Assembly: GCA_964589625.1 (NCBI GenBank) | Contig: CAZPSH010000008.1 | Span: forward strand, 62,001 to 126,000 | Reading direction: 5' to 3' | From: JBFLVU01 sp964589625 | GTDB lineage: Bacteria; Acidobacteriota; UBA4820; DSQY01 | DNA length: 64,000 bases | Shown: positions 33,440 to 42,158 of the stretch, piece by piece | Layout: each line of letters starts with the position of its first letter | How positions within the stretch are numbered: position 1 is the stretch's first letter | Position numbers and translations under genes: made by a program | Notes under the pieces: generated by a model | Told to the model about the DNA's origin: nothing | The model's database searches: none | Seen by the model: only the letters and a program-made list of their open reading frames with translations

Positions 33440-34504
33440 TTAGGTCCCGGCCTCCATCTTGAGGATCTTTTCCCTCTGGCCCTTGAGGTACGCGTCGTCC
33501 GGATTCTTGGCGACGGCCTTCTCGATGGCGGCCAGGGCCTCGGACCTCTTGCCCATCTTGTAGTACACCTCGGCCAGCGTGTCGAGGATCCCCGGGTCCC
33601 CCTGGCTCAGGGCCACGGCCCGCTGTGCGGCCAGAGCGGCCTTGTCGAGCTCCACGCCCAGCTCGGCGCAGTGCCAGGCGTACCCGTTGAGGAATCCCGA
33701 ATCCTCTTGCTTGGACGGGAGGACCTCATGGTACAGGTCGAGCATCTCCCCCTGGGCCTTCTGCTTTTCCTCGGGTGACGTGGCCGCCAGGACCCGCCTG
33801 CGGTGATGCCCCGAAAGGGCGGAGAAGGCCTCATCGGCGTAAGGCTGGATTCCCTTCAGGGCGAGGCCCTTCAAAACCTCCTGGCCCTTAGGAGGATCCT
33901 CGCGCAGGAGGGCCTGGCCCTGGATGAGATCCAGGCCGAGGGCCTCCTGGACCTTGTCCGGGGGCCATCCGCGCCGCGCCGTTTCCACCCAGGCCAGCGC
34001 GTCCTTCGCCGAACCTCGCCCCAGGTACTTCTCCGCGATGTCGCGGGCGAGTTCGGGGGAGGCGGCGGCCTGGTGGCGCACCAGGAGATCGTCGAGGGTG
34101 TCCACGCCGTACAGGTAGGCGAGGAGCGTTCGCGTCCACTCGGAACGACCCTCGTATCCGATGATGCGGTCCACCTCTTTCCCTTGTCCGTCCAGGATCA
34201 CCGTGGTGGGAATGCCCCGGAGGCTGAAGGCGCGGCTCAACTCCTTGCCTTCGGGGGTGTCGGTGTTCAGGCGCACCAGAACGGCCGCCTTCGAGAGTCT
34301 CTCCAACATGGGGGGCGTCAGGACTTCACGGTCCAGTTTTGTGCAGCTCCCTCACCAGTCGGCGTAGAACTTGAGGACCACCACCGTCCCCCGCTCCGCG
34401 GCCGCGGCCTTGGCCTGGTCCAGGCTTCCCTGGAACCAGTTTCCCTCGGCGGCGGACAGGACGAGGGGGGCGGCCAGAGCGAGCGCGCCAATCCACCTTC
34501 GCAT
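33440..34504 (-). CDS. Exported thioredoxin-like/TPR protein with in-frame UGA (probable selenocysteine)
   Basis: 354 codons if the TGA at 34354-34352 (codon 51) is read as selenocysteine (U). The ATG at 34504 follows GGAGGTGACC. Residues 1-19 are a signal peptide (MRRWIGALALAAPLVLSAA). The thioredoxin fold reads VVVLKFYADW-U-GSCTKLD and then LSRAFSLRGIPTTVILDGQG with the cis-proline loop. U51 takes the place of the first cysteine of the CxxC active site, and Cys54 is retained. The frame is intact before and after the UGA. TPR-like repeats fill residues about 200-354 (NGYAWHCAELGVELDKAALA, LDTLAEVYYKMGKRSEALAA). Downstream of the UGA is a SECIS-like hairpin. It lies 37 bp after the PilS-like kinase, last in the operon. 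The alternatives are a nonsense mutation or a TGC-to-TGA error; the shorter ORF from 34309 would lack both signal peptide and active site. Confidence 0.75.
34321..34354 (-). promoter_or_regulatory. UGA codon plus SECIS-like stem-loop
   Basis: On the minus strand, the UGA (34354-34352) is followed after 17 nt by GGAC-CGUGAA-GUCC (34334-34321), a 4-bp stem with a U.U mismatch and a further C-G pair below it. The six-base loop has G at its second position. Bacterial SECIS elements lie directly 3' of the UGA, with a small loop carrying G in its first two bases, so position and loop fit. Confidence 0.55.
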
Positions 34505-34541
34505 GGTCACCTCCACGCCTAAAGTAACATGATCGGAGTGG

Positions 34542-36302
34542 TCAGATTTCCGACCGGAGGCCGGTCCTCGGCAGGATCAGCCGGAATCCGGCGCCCCCGA
34601 GGTCCGACCGGAAGGGCACCAGATCCCCTCCATGCTCCCTCGCGATCTTGCGCGCGATGGGCAGGCCCAGGCCCGTTCCTCCGGGTTTCTGGCTGGAGAA
34701 GGGGGTGAATAGGGACTCCTCCATGCCGGCGGGAAGGCCGGGGCCGTCGTCCTCCACGGCGATGACCACCTCCCCGGAGGTCTCCTCCGCCTGGAGGCGC
34801 ACCCGCCCGGACCGGCCCGTCGTGGAGGCCGCCTCGGCCGCGTTTCGGGCGAGGTTGCGAACGGCCCTCGATAGGGCGTCGGGGTCGGCCCCCGCCTCGA
34901 GGCCTTCCGGGCACTCCACCTTGACTTCAAGGGCCGGCGAGGATTCCCGGAGAAGGGAGGCTTCCTGGAGGAGAAGTTCCCGCAGGGCCACGGTTTCCCG
35001 CGCGAGGGGCAGGGGGCGGGCGAATTCCAGGAGGTTTCGGACCACCTGCTCCACGCGAGCCGCTTCCTCGCGGAGGGCCCGGAAGTGGTCGTCTCCACCG
35101 AGGCCCGGGTGGTCCGCCTCCAGGAGCCTCATGTGCGCGAGGAGGGCGCCGAGGCTGTTGCGGACCTCATGAGCCACGCCCGCGGCCACCTCCCCGAGAC
35201 GGCTGAGGGCCTCGGTCTCCCGCAGGGCCCTTCGCAGCGAAGCCACGCCCGTCTGGTCCTTCAGGAGGAGAAGGTGGCCCTTTCGCTGGTGAAGGAGATT
35301 GAAGAGGGGGATTCCCGCCACCTGGAGGACCACTCCCGGTGCCCCCTCCACGTCGTCCCGCAGGGCGATGGCCCGGGTACCGCGCGCCTCGTCCAGCACC
35401 TCTCGCACCGCGGGCCGGGACGCCAGAAGGGCCGCCTCCGCGTCCCCCAGCCGGGGGATCTCGGTGAGGCCGAGGAGGCTTCGCGCCGAGGCGTTCAGGC
35501 CGATGAGCCGCCCCTCCTCGTCGAAGCGGAGGAATCCCGCGTCGAGATTGGCGCTCAGCGTCTCCGCGAGTCCCTCCACCTCCTCCAGGCGGCGGCGCTC
35601 CCGCGCGTGCAGAGCCTCCAGCTCGGCGGTCCGGCTCCTCAGCTCTGCGAGAGCCTTCTGAAAGACCTGGATGGCGGCCCCCTCTGTCGGGGAAGCCGCC
35701 ACGGAGGAGAGGAGGCTCCCGGCTTCCCTCAGGCTGTCTTCCATTCCCCGGTAGGCCGCGTAGAGCCGGCTGGAGAACCAGGTCATGAGACCCAGGAGAG
35801 CGGCGAGGGCCATCAGGTCCACGGCGAGAGCGGCCACGTACCGTCCCCGCAAGGCGGCGAAGGCGGGGGCACGGAACGCTACGACGAGCGTCCGGCCGTC
35901 ATCGAAGGTGCGCACGTAGTGGGGGTGGGACCCTTCGAATGCGACCACGTCGGAGCCGGTGGGAGGAGGCGAGAGGGCCGGTGGAGTGAAGCCGGGGTCT
36001 CCCCAGACGACTTGCCTTCCCAGGAGAAGGGCGGCGCCCTGCGGACGAACGGCGGCGTCCTTGGGGGGGGAGCCGGGAAGGATCCGGCTCGAAAGCGGCC
36101 CGGAGGCCGGGGAGAGAGGCAGGTGGGCCGCCCGCGCCGCGGCCAGCCGCCCGATCATGGAGGTCTGGCTCTCCACGACCCTTCTCTCCCGCGCGAGGGA
36201 GCGGGACAGGAAGAGGACGAGCCACAGTCCGGCCACGGTGAGGGCGCCGCACAGGAGAAGCCAGGTCCATGCGGAGGCGGTCTTGCGGTCGAAGGCCGTC
36301 AT
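34542..36302 (-). CDS. Membrane sensor histidine kinase with PAS domain (PilS/NtrB-like)
   Basis: 586 residues. Transmembrane helices at about 12-33 and 155-177 bracket a periplasmic sensor region; a coiled linker (215-250) leads to a PAS-like domain (about 250-345). The phosphoacceptor is His378 in AAGVAHEVRNSLGALLAHM, and the ATPase domain shows NLARNAAEAA, EDDGPGLP and GGTGLGLPIARK. The NtrB/PilS-type H-box pairs with sigma54 response regulators, matching the sigma54 promoter of the pilin operon; the regulator itself is not in the window. Its ATG overlaps the pilD stop (ATGA). Confidence 0.85.
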   Translation of the reverse strand: MTAFDRKTASAWTWLLLCGALTVAGLWLVLFLSRSLARERRVVESQTSMIGRLAAARAAHLPLSPASGPLSSRILPGSPPKDAAVRPQGAALLLGRQVVWGDPGFTPPALSPPPTGSDVVAFEGSHPHYVRTFDDGRTLVVAFRAPAFAALRGRYVAALAVDLMALAALLGLMTWFSSRLYAAYRGMEDSLREAGSLLSSVAASPTEGAAIQVFQKALAELRSRTAELEALHARERRRLEEVEGLAETLSANLDAGFLRFDEEGRLIGLNASARSLLGLTEIPRLGDAEAALLASRPAVREVLDEARGTRAIALRDDVEGAPGVVLQVAGIPLFNLLHQRKGHLLLLKDQTGVASLRRALRETEALSRLGEVAAGVAHEVRNSLGALLAHMRLLEADHPGLGGDDHFRALREEAARVEQVVRNLLEFARPLPLARETVALRELLLQEASLLRESSPALEVKVECPEGLEAGADPDALSRAVRNLARNAAEAASTTGRSGRVRLQAEETSGEVVIAVEDDGPGLPAGMEESLFTPFSSQKPGGTGLGLPIARKIAREHGGDLVPFRSDLGGAGFRLILPRTGLRSEI

Positions 36303-37096
36303 GGCGGAGAGGGGAAGAGGAGCGCCTGGTATCGGCTCCAGAAGGCCGGGCCCCAAAAGAGGGCGCCGAGGCCGGCGGCGCAGAGAAACGTGCCGAAGGG
36401 CAGGGGGGTCCGGCGGTCCTTCCCCGCCGCCAGAAGGTATGCCCCGCCGGCGAGGGTCCCGATCAGGGCGCCCCCGAAGAGGGCGAGGAGCATGCCCTTC
36501 CAACCCAAGAAGGCTCCCAGCATGGCCAGGAGCTTCACGTCTCCCCAGCCCATGGCCTCCACCGAGAAGAGGGCGTAGGCGCCGATGAGGGCCGCCGGCA
36601 GGGCCGCTCCAAGGACCGCCCCAAGGAGGGACGCTCCCGGGGTCGTCCAGGGGACGAAGGGCGAGGAGACGAGCCCCAGCGCAATGCCGGGCACCGTGAG
36701 GCGGTCCGGGAGGATCTGGTGCTCCAGGTCGATGAGCCCCAGGCACAGCGCGAGGAAAGAAAAGAGGGCGCCGATGGCGGAGGCGGGGGTGGGACCGAAA
36801 GCGGCGGCGCAGGCGAGAAAGAGGCCTCCCGTGGACGCCTCCACCAAGGGGTAGCGGGGGTTGATGGGCGCCCGGCAGGCCGCGCACCGGCCGCGGAGGG
36901 CCACCCACGACAGGATGGGTACGTTCTGGTGCCACCGGATGGGCGAGCCGCACGCGGGGCAGTGGGAGCCAGGCGAGACCACGGATTCGCGCCGGGGAAG
37001 CCGATGGATGAGCACGTTCGCGAAGGAGCCCCACACCAGGCCGAAGAGAAACGCGGCGGGAAAAAACCAGGAGGACTCGAGCAATGGGTTCACCAT
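36299..37096 (-). CDS. pilD: Type IV prepilin leader peptidase/N-methyltransferase
   Basis: 265 residues, eight or so transmembrane helices. The cytosolic zinc-binding loop has CPACGSPIRW and CAACRAPINP (two CxxC pairs). The aspartate-protease residues are in LIDLEHQILPDRLTVP and the GxGD-type motif MGWGDVKLL. It cleaves and methylates the pilin-like proteins encoded at 3-6 kb. It overlaps the upstream TPR gene by 7 bp and the kinase gene by 4 bp, the tight order seen for pilus-assembly genes. Confidence 0.94.
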   Translation of the reverse strand: MVNPLLESSWFFPAAFLFGLVWGSFANVLIHRLPRRESVVSPGSHCPACGSPIRWHQNVPILSWVALRGRCAACRAPINPRYPLVEASTGGLFLACAAAFGPTPASAIGALFSFLALCLGLIDLEHQILPDRLTVPGIALGLVSSPFVPWTTPGASLLGAVLGAALPAALIGAYALFSVEAMGWGDVKLLAMLGAFLGWKGMLLALFGGALIGTLAGGAYLLAAGKDRRTPLPFGTFLCAAGLGALFWGPAFWSRYQALLFPSPP

Positions 37097-37965
37097 TGGC
37101 CGTAGGCCCCCCTGAAGTTGAAGGGCTTGCTGCACCGCACTCCCCCGCTGGAGGGATCGTACAGGTACGGCTCCCCATACGGATCCATGGGCACTCCGGG
37201 AAGGAACCCGTCCCGGACCAGGTCCGAGAGGCGCTGGGGACGGGTTCCCTTTTCCTTCGAAAAGGCGGCCACCGCGGCCTCCAGCCGCCTCAGGTCGATC
37301 TTCACCCGCAAATCGAAAATGTTGCGGTCCGCGGCCAGACGGAAGAACCGGCCGCGCGGCGAGTCGTCGCCTTCGAATTGGTCGCGGATCTTGGTCCAGA
37401 ACTCGAGGGATCGCCCATAGTCCCCCCTGTACTTGAGCGAATTGGCCAGCATGTCCTTGATCAGGATCTCCTCGGGATTTCGGTCGTGGGCGATTTGGAA
37501 GTAGCGCGCCGCCTGTTCGTAGTCCTTGGCCTGAAAGAAGGCGTACGTTCCCGCCTCCCAAGGGAGAAGCCAGTTCTTGGAATTGAGGGCGATGCCCTTG
37601 TCGGCCAGCCGGTAGAGGGCGTCCCACTCCTGGTCCAAAGACAAAAAGAGGCACCCGAAGATGTAGGCCTCGTAGAACCGTGGGTCCAGGTCCGTCAGCG
37701 TGTCGAAGGTCCGCAGAAGGTAGGTGCCGCGCACCTCCTCGCCGTACCGGTCGAAATACTGCACCGCCCAGACGAAAATCAGGTCGGCCCACAGGTTCCT
37801 CTGGCCCAGACTGGCCACCTTCATGTACCCGCTCGGGGGGATGTAGTAGGAGCGAAACTCGTCGGAGTAGCCGGAGCGGATATCCGCGAGGCTCGAGTGG
37901 AGGGAGCCCGCCGTTACGAGAAGGGCCGCCAGGAGGATCAGGGCGAGTGCTTGCCGGAGGCTCAT
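37090..37965 (-). CDS. Membrane-anchored TPR protein of the pilus ABC module
   Basis: 291 residues. N-terminal hydrophobic anchor or signal (LALILLAALLVTAGSL), then TPR-like helices: LTDLDPRFYEAYIFGCLFLS, GIALNSKNWLLPWEAGTYAF and ARYFQIAHDRNPEEILIKDM. The C-terminus, GVPMDPYGEPYLYDPSSGGV plus RCSKPFNF, resembles the DPWGxPYxY turn of GspG-type pseudopilins. It is coupled to the ABC permease gene (ATGA) and to pilD. In Myxococcus the pilG-pilH-pilI-pilD block has a comparable accessory protein next to an ABC exporter; equivalence to PilG is inferred from position only. Confidence 0.65.
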   Translation of the reverse strand: MSLRQALALILLAALLVTAGSLHSSLADIRSGYSDEFRSYYIPPSGYMKVASLGQRNLWADLIFVWAVQYFDRYGEEVRGTYLLRTFDTLTDLDPRFYEAYIFGCLFLSLDQEWDALYRLADKGIALNSKNWLLPWEAGTYAFFQAKDYEQAARYFQIAHDRNPEEILIKDMLANSLKYRGDYGRSLEFWTKIRDQFEGDDSPRGRFFRLAADRNIFDLRVKIDLRRLEAAVAAFSKEKGTRPQRLSDLVRDGFLPGVPMDPYGEPYLYDPSSGGVRCSKPFNFRGAYGQW

Positions 37966-38762
37966 AGGAGGTCTCGGCGCCGGAAGCTCAGGGCGGAGGC
38001 CGACAGGAGGATCACCACGAAGAGGAGCGTGTAGAGGGTGGCCCTGGGGGTGAAGCCGGGGGCCACCGGTATGTCGTGGGCGACGAGGTCGGTGATGCTG
38101 AGCATGTTCAGGTCCGGAAGCACGTGGTAGAGGAGGACGACGACCTTCCGGCCGAAGACCGACTCCATCTGGGGCAGGAGGACCTCGGGGAGGGCCGTGC
38201 TCGTGTGGCCGATCACGTAGAAGGCCGCGGTGCACAGCGCGCTGACCACGGGCGAAGCCACGGAGGAGAAGAAGATCGCCACAGCCGTGAGCACCATCAG
38301 CTCGAGGGCCGTGAAGTAAGCGGCCGCGAAGATCCTCGGCGTGAACCCCCCCACGAGGACGAGGACGAGGGACAGGACCGCCACCATGGCGGCGAGGTTC
38401 ACGAGGAGAACGAGGAGAAGGCCGACGTAGCGTCCGAGGATGAAGCGGCCCCGGTCCACCGGTTTGGAGAGGATGTTGTAGATGGTCTTCTTCTCGATCT
38501 CCTGGTAGACGAGGCCGATCCCCACGAAGATGGCGGTGAGCGCCGTGAAATAGGAGATGGTGGCCAGCCCGACGTCCAGGACGACCTTGCGCAGGATGCC
38601 CACCGCCAGGAATCCGAGCACGTACGAGAAACCGAGCAGCCCCACCGCGAAGGCCAGCAGGATGTAAAAGACGCGGCTCCGGACGGACTCCCGGAAGGTG
38701 TTCCGGGCAATGGCCCAGACTTGGGCGCGGAAGAGGCGCGCCGATTCGCGGGTCGGGATCAT
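37962..38762 (-). CDS. ABC-2 type transporter permease (PilI-like)
   Basis: 266 residues with six predicted membrane helices. The cytoplasmic N-terminus and first helices (QVWAIARNTFRESVRSRVFY) and LVYQEIEKKTIYNILSKPVD are typical ABC-2 permease features. It overlaps the ATPase gene by four bases (ATGA) and is certainly its partner. In Myxococcus xanthus, PilH and PilI form an ABC exporter needed for pilus assembly; the same order here (ATPase, permease, TPR protein, prepilin peptidase) suggests the same job. Confidence 0.85.
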   Translation of the reverse strand: MIPTRESARLFRAQVWAIARNTFRESVRSRVFYILLAFAVGLLGFSYVLGFLAVGILRKVVLDVGLATISYFTALTAIFVGIGLVYQEIEKKTIYNILSKPVDRGRFILGRYVGLLLVLLVNLAAMVAVLSLVLVLVGGFTPRIFAAAYFTALELMVLTAVAIFFSSVASPVVSALCTAAFYVIGHTSTALPEVLLPQMESVFGRKVVVLLYHVLPDLNMLSITDLVAHDIPVAPGFTPRATLYTLLFVVILLSASALSFRRRDLL

Positions 38763-39685
38763 GGCGTGCCCCCCGGAGGCATCTGGGCCAGGAACAGGTC
38801 TTCGAGGGAAACCTTCTGGGGGGTCACCGACCGGATCCGGGCGCCCGCCCCGCGCGCTTCGTCCAGAAGCGTCTGGAGGGCCTCCTCGCGGGAGACTCTC
38901 AGCAGGAGCTGGGAGCCCATTCGGGCCAGGACCTCCGTCTCGGGCGGGGGCGCGAAGGCCGAGGGGGCGAGAAGCGTCACGTCCCAAAACCGGACCTCCG
39001 AGCCCAGTAGATTGTCCAGCGATCCCTCCCGGACCACCCGGCCCCCCATGAGGATGGCCACCGCGTCGCAGATGGCCTCGGCGTCGGCGAGGATGTGGGA
39101 CGAGAAGAAAACCGTCTTCCCCTGACGCCTGAGGTCCAGGATGAGGTCGCGGATCTCCCGCCGGCCGAGGGGGTCCAGCCCGCTCATGGGTTCGTCGAGG
39201 ATCACGAGTTCGGGATCGTTGACCAGCGCCTGGGCCAGACCGATGCGCTGCAACATCCCCTTGCTGTACTTCCTCAGTTGGAGTCCGCCCTTTCCCTCGA
39301 GCCCGACGGCCCGGAGCAGGCGCGCGCCCCTCTCTCCGACCTCCCGCGCGGGGAGCCCGAAGAGCCGCCCCATGAAGTCCAGAAGCTCCGAGCCCGTAAG
39401 GTAGTCGTAAAAGTACGGCGCCTCGGGGAGGAATCCGATGCGGCCCCTCGCGGCGGGATCCCCCAGGGGTTGGCCGAGGAGCCGTACGTCTCCCGAATCG
39501 GCGAAGAGCAAGCCCATGAGAATCTTGAGGGTGGTCGTCTTTCCCGCGCCGTTGGGGCCGAGAAACCCGTAGATTCCACCGCGGGGGACCTCCAGCGTGA
39601 CCCCCCTCAGCACGGGATGCCTCCCCACGGAGAGATGGCCCTTGAAGGACTTGGTCAGGTCCCTGATGGCAACGGCCGGAACCAT
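38759..39685 (-). CDS. ABC transporter ATP-binding protein (PilH-like)
   Basis: 308 residues. Walker A is GPNGAGKTTTLK, the Q-loop is followed by the signature YSKGMLQRIGLAQALV, and Walker B is ELVILDEPMSGLDPLGRR. The length, with an extra C-terminal regulatory region of about 80 residues, is typical of ABC-2 exporters. GGAG sits six bases upstream of the ATG. It is the first gene of a six-gene operon ending with the putative selenoprotein. Confidence 0.92.
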   Translation of the reverse strand: MVPAVAIRDLTKSFKGHLSVGRHPVLRGVTLEVPRGGIYGFLGPNGAGKTTTLKILMGLLFADSGDVRLLGQPLGDPAARGRIGFLPEAPYFYDYLTGSELLDFMGRLFGLPAREVGERGARLLRAVGLEGKGGLQLRKYSKGMLQRIGLAQALVNDPELVILDEPMSGLDPLGRREIRDLILDLRRQGKTVFFSSHILADAEAICDAVAILMGGRVVREGSLDNLLGSEVRFWDVTLLAPSAFAPPPETEVLARMGSQLLLRVSREEALQTLLDEARGAGARIRSVTPQKVSLEDLFLAQMPPGGTP

Positions 39686-39708
39686 CGGCTCTCCTATGGT
39701 GGAAACCC

Positions 39709-39738
39709 AGGATAGCCCAGGGGCCTTTCCGGGGGCAA
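39709..39738 (-). promoter_or_regulatory. Candidate promoter of the ABC-pilD-kinase operon
   Basis: On the minus strand TTGCCC (39738-39733), 18 bp, TATCCT (39714-39709); a leader of about 17 nt would carry the ATAGGAG ribosome-binding site. Confidence 0.4.
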
Positions 39739-39745
39739 CCCCGCG

Positions 39746-39774
39746 TTGGGGCCCACGGCCGAAGCGTCTATAAT
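39746..39774 (+). promoter_or_regulatory. Candidate promoter of the threonine aldolase gene
   Basis: TTGGGG (39746-39751), 17 bp, perfect TATAAT (39769-39774), about 50 bp before the ATG. Confidence 0.55.
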
Positions 39775-39825
39775 GAGGTCCCCGCGCGGCGCCAAGGCCG
39801 CGGCGGACCCCGGGGGAGGATCGGA

Positions 39826-40857
39826 ATGTCTGTTCGCTGGGTGGATTTGAGGTCGGACACGGTGACGCTTCCCACGCCCGCCATGCGCCGGGCCATGGCG
39901 GAGGCGGAGGTGGGCGACGACGTGTACGGGGAGGACCCCACGGTCAACCGGCTCCAGGAAGAGGGCGCGAAGGCCGTGGGCAAGGAGGCCGCCCTCTTTT
40001 TCCCCTCGGGCACCATGGCCAACCAGGCCGCCGTCAAGGTGCACACCCAGCCCGGCCAGGAGGTCATCTGCGAGGCCTCGTGCCACATCTACAACGTGGA
40101 GATGGCCATGATGGCGGCCTTCTCGGGGGTCCTCGCCCGACCCGTTCCGGGCGCCGGAGGCCACCTGGATCCTCGGGACGTGGAGGCCGCCGTCCGGCCC
40201 AGGAGCTATTACCTCGCCCAAACGGGGCTGGTGGCCGCCGAGAACACGGCCAACCTGGCGGGCGGGACCGTCTGCACGCCCGAGCGCGCCGCCGCCATCG
40301 GGGAGGCGGCCCGGCGCCACGGCCTGCCGACCCACCTGGACGGGGCGCGCATCTTCAACGCCGCGGTGGCCCTCGGGGTGCCGGCGGCCGATCTGGCGGC
40401 CCCCTTCGACTCGGTCATGTTCTGCGTCTCCAAGGGGCTCTGCGCTCCGGTGGGTTCCCTCCTGTGCGGGAGCGCCGAGTTTGTGGAGCGCGCACGGCGC
40501 GTACGGAAGATGATGGGCGGGGGCATGCGGCAGGCGGGCATCCTCGCCGCGGCGGGGCGGATCGCCCTTGAAACCATGACCCGGCGCCTCGCCGAGGACC
40601 ACCGGCGGGCGAAGGTCCTGGCCCAGCGCCTACTGGAGACGGGCCGCTTCGAGGTGGACCTTTCCTCGGTGGAGACCAACATCGTCGTGACCTCCGTACG
40701 GCCGCCCCTCACGGCGCCTCGCGTGGGCGAGGTGCTCAAGGAGCGGGGGGTCCTCTGCCACGTCCTGAACGAGCGGTCCATCCGCTTCGTGACCCACAAC
40801 GACCTCGACGACGAGGGGCTCGCGCGCGCCCTCGAGGCCCTGGGCGGACCCTTTTAG
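39826..40857 (+). CDS. ltaE: Low-specificity threonine aldolase
   Basis: 343 residues. PLP enzyme that cleaves threonine or allo-threonine to glycine and acetaldehyde. The family start VDLRSDTVTLPTPAMRRAMA and the motif EVGDDVYGEDPTVNRLQEEG are present, and the PLP lysine is in MFCVSKGLCAPVGSLLCG, with the cofactor-binding Asp in THLDGARIFNA. The ATG follows GGGGAGG. It stands alone, divergent from the pilus operon. Confidence 0.93.
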   Translation: MSVRWVDLRSDTVTLPTPAMRRAMAEAEVGDDVYGEDPTVNRLQEEGAKAVGKEAALFFPSGTMANQAAVKVHTQPGQEVICEASCHIYNVEMAMMAAFSGVLARPVPGAGGHLDPRDVEAAVRPRSYYLAQTGLVAAENTANLAGGTVCTPERAAAIGEAARRHGLPTHLDGARIFNAAVALGVPAADLAAPFDSVMFCVSKGLCAPVGSLLCGSAEFVERARRVRKMMGGGMRQAGILAAAGRIALETMTRRLAEDHRRAKVLAQRLLETGRFEVDLSSVETNIVVTSVRPPLTAPRVGEVLKERGVLCHVLNERSIRFVTHNDLDDEGLARALEALGGPF

Positions 40858-40962
40858 GCCGGAGACGGCAAAGGGGGCAGGCCGGGAATCCGCGGGCGGT
40901 TCGTGGGCTCGGCTGGTTTCTGATCGCCCCCCGCGATTCAGCGGGGCCTTCCCGTCGGCCTG

Positions 40963-42042
40963 CTAACCTTCGAGCATGAGGGCGCGCTCGAGTTCGGCGG
41001 GGTTGCTGAAGGAGGCCTTGGCCACATCCATGTCGATCTTCCCGGTTTTCACGAGTTCAAGAATGTTCTGATCGAAGGACTGCATTCCGTAAACGTCGCG
41101 GCCCTTGTCCATGTGGCCCGGTATCTCGGCGAGTTTCTCCGGGTCCCGGATGCACTCCTGGATGGTGCGGGTGACCCGCAGGACCTCCACCGCCGGGATT
41201 CTCCCCAGAACCGCTTTTTGGGGCAGAAGCCTCAGGCAGATCACGGCCATGAGGGCGTCCGAGAGGCGCTTCCTCACGGAGGCTTCCTGGTCCGGGGGGA
41301 AGAAGCCGATCATCCGGTTGATGGTCTTGACCGCGTCCGTCGTGTGGAGCGAGGCGAGGACCAGGTGGCCGGTCTCCGCGGCCTTGAGGGCCGTGTCGGC
41401 GGTTTCTCCGTCGCGCATCTCGCCGATGAGGATCACGTCCGGGTCCTGCCTCAGGACTGCCTGGAGGGCCTTGGCATAGGAGGGGGTGTCGCTCCCGAGC
41501 TCCCTCTGGGAGATGACCGAGAGTTTGTGGCGAAAGAGGAACTCGATGGGGTCCTCGATGGTGACGACGTGGGCCCGTCGCGTCTGGTTGATGTACTCCA
41601 GCATGGCGGCGAGGGTGGTGGACTTGCCGTTTCCCGTGGCGCCGGAGACCAGGACCAGCCCGCGGCGCAGGTTGGCTACCTGTTCGAGGACGGGGGGGAG
41701 GTTGAGTTCGGCGAAGGAGAGGATGGAGGCGGGGATGACCCTCAGGACGACGGAGAGGGTCCCGCGCTGGCGGAAGATATTGACCCGGAACCGGCCCTGG
41801 CCCTCGAGGCCGTAGGAGACATCGAGCTCCGAGATGTTTCCGATTTTGTCCCCAAAGAAGGTGTGGGAGAGGATCTCCCGCGCCACCGCCTCGGTCTCCT
41901 CGGGCTCCAGGGGATGGTACTTCACCTCCAATAGCTCCCCGTTGACCCGCAGGAGCGGGGGGTAGCCGACCTGGAGGTGAATGTCCGAGGCGTTCTTCTG
42001 GATGGCGCTGACGAGGAGCTTGTGAAAGATCGTCACGTCCAT
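40963..42042 (-). CDS. Type IV pilus retraction ATPase, PilT/PilU family
   Basis: 359 residues. An N-terminal PAS-like domain (LVSAIQKNASDIHLQVGYPP) precedes the RecA-like ATPase: Walker A SGATGNGKSTTLAAMLEYIN, the Asp box VVTIEDPIEF, Walker B LRQDPDVILIGEMRDGETAD and the His box VLASLHTTDAVKTINRMIGF. The C-terminal AIRNLIRE motif characteristic of PilT is not visible, so PilU or another paralogue is equally likely. I chose the ATG at 42042 because upstream in-frame codons run through the divergent promoter region. It powers pilus retraction in the cytoplasm. Confidence 0.9.
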   Translation of the reverse strand: MDVTIFHKLLVSAIQKNASDIHLQVGYPPLLRVNGELLEVKYHPLEPEETEAVAREILSHTFFGDKIGNISELDVSYGLEGQGRFRVNIFRQRGTLSVVLRVIPASILSFAELNLPPVLEQVANLRRGLVLVSGATGNGKSTTLAAMLEYINQTRRAHVVTIEDPIEFLFRHKLSVISQRELGSDTPSYAKALQAVLRQDPDVILIGEMRDGETADTALKAAETGHLVLASLHTTDAVKTINRMIGFFPPDQEASVRKRLSDALMAVICLRLLPQKAVLGRIPAVEVLRVTRTIQECIRDPEKLAEIPGHMDKGRDVYGMQSFDQNILELVKTGKIDMDVAKASFSNPAELERALMLEG

Positions 42043-42103
42043 CGGGGGTCTCCCTCCCCACAAGATAGCACCCCGAAGGCCCATCAGCAAAGCCCCGTCC
42101 GCT

Positions 42104-42133
42104 TTGCGCCACTGGACCGCCGTGTGGTATAAA
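42104..42133 (+). promoter_or_regulatory. Promoter of the polysaccharide operon
   Basis: TTGCGC (42104-42109), 18 bp, TATAAA (42128-42133). Transcription would start near 42140, about 19 nt before the aminotransferase ATG. Confidence 0.55.
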
Positions 42134-42158
42134 ACCGTTCGCATGGAGGGTGCCCGAC

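Noticed and set aside
33440..34309. A shorter stand-alone TPR gene starting at the ATG at 34309.
   Set aside because: That start lacks a ribosome-binding site, signal peptide and half the thioredoxin fold; the upstream in-frame sequence through the TGA is clearly coding.
40929..40946. CCCCGC-gattca-GCGGGG hairpin between threonine aldolase and the pilus ATPase gene as a terminator.
   Set aside because: The stem is short and there is no T-run on either strand; it may be chance in GC-rich DNA.
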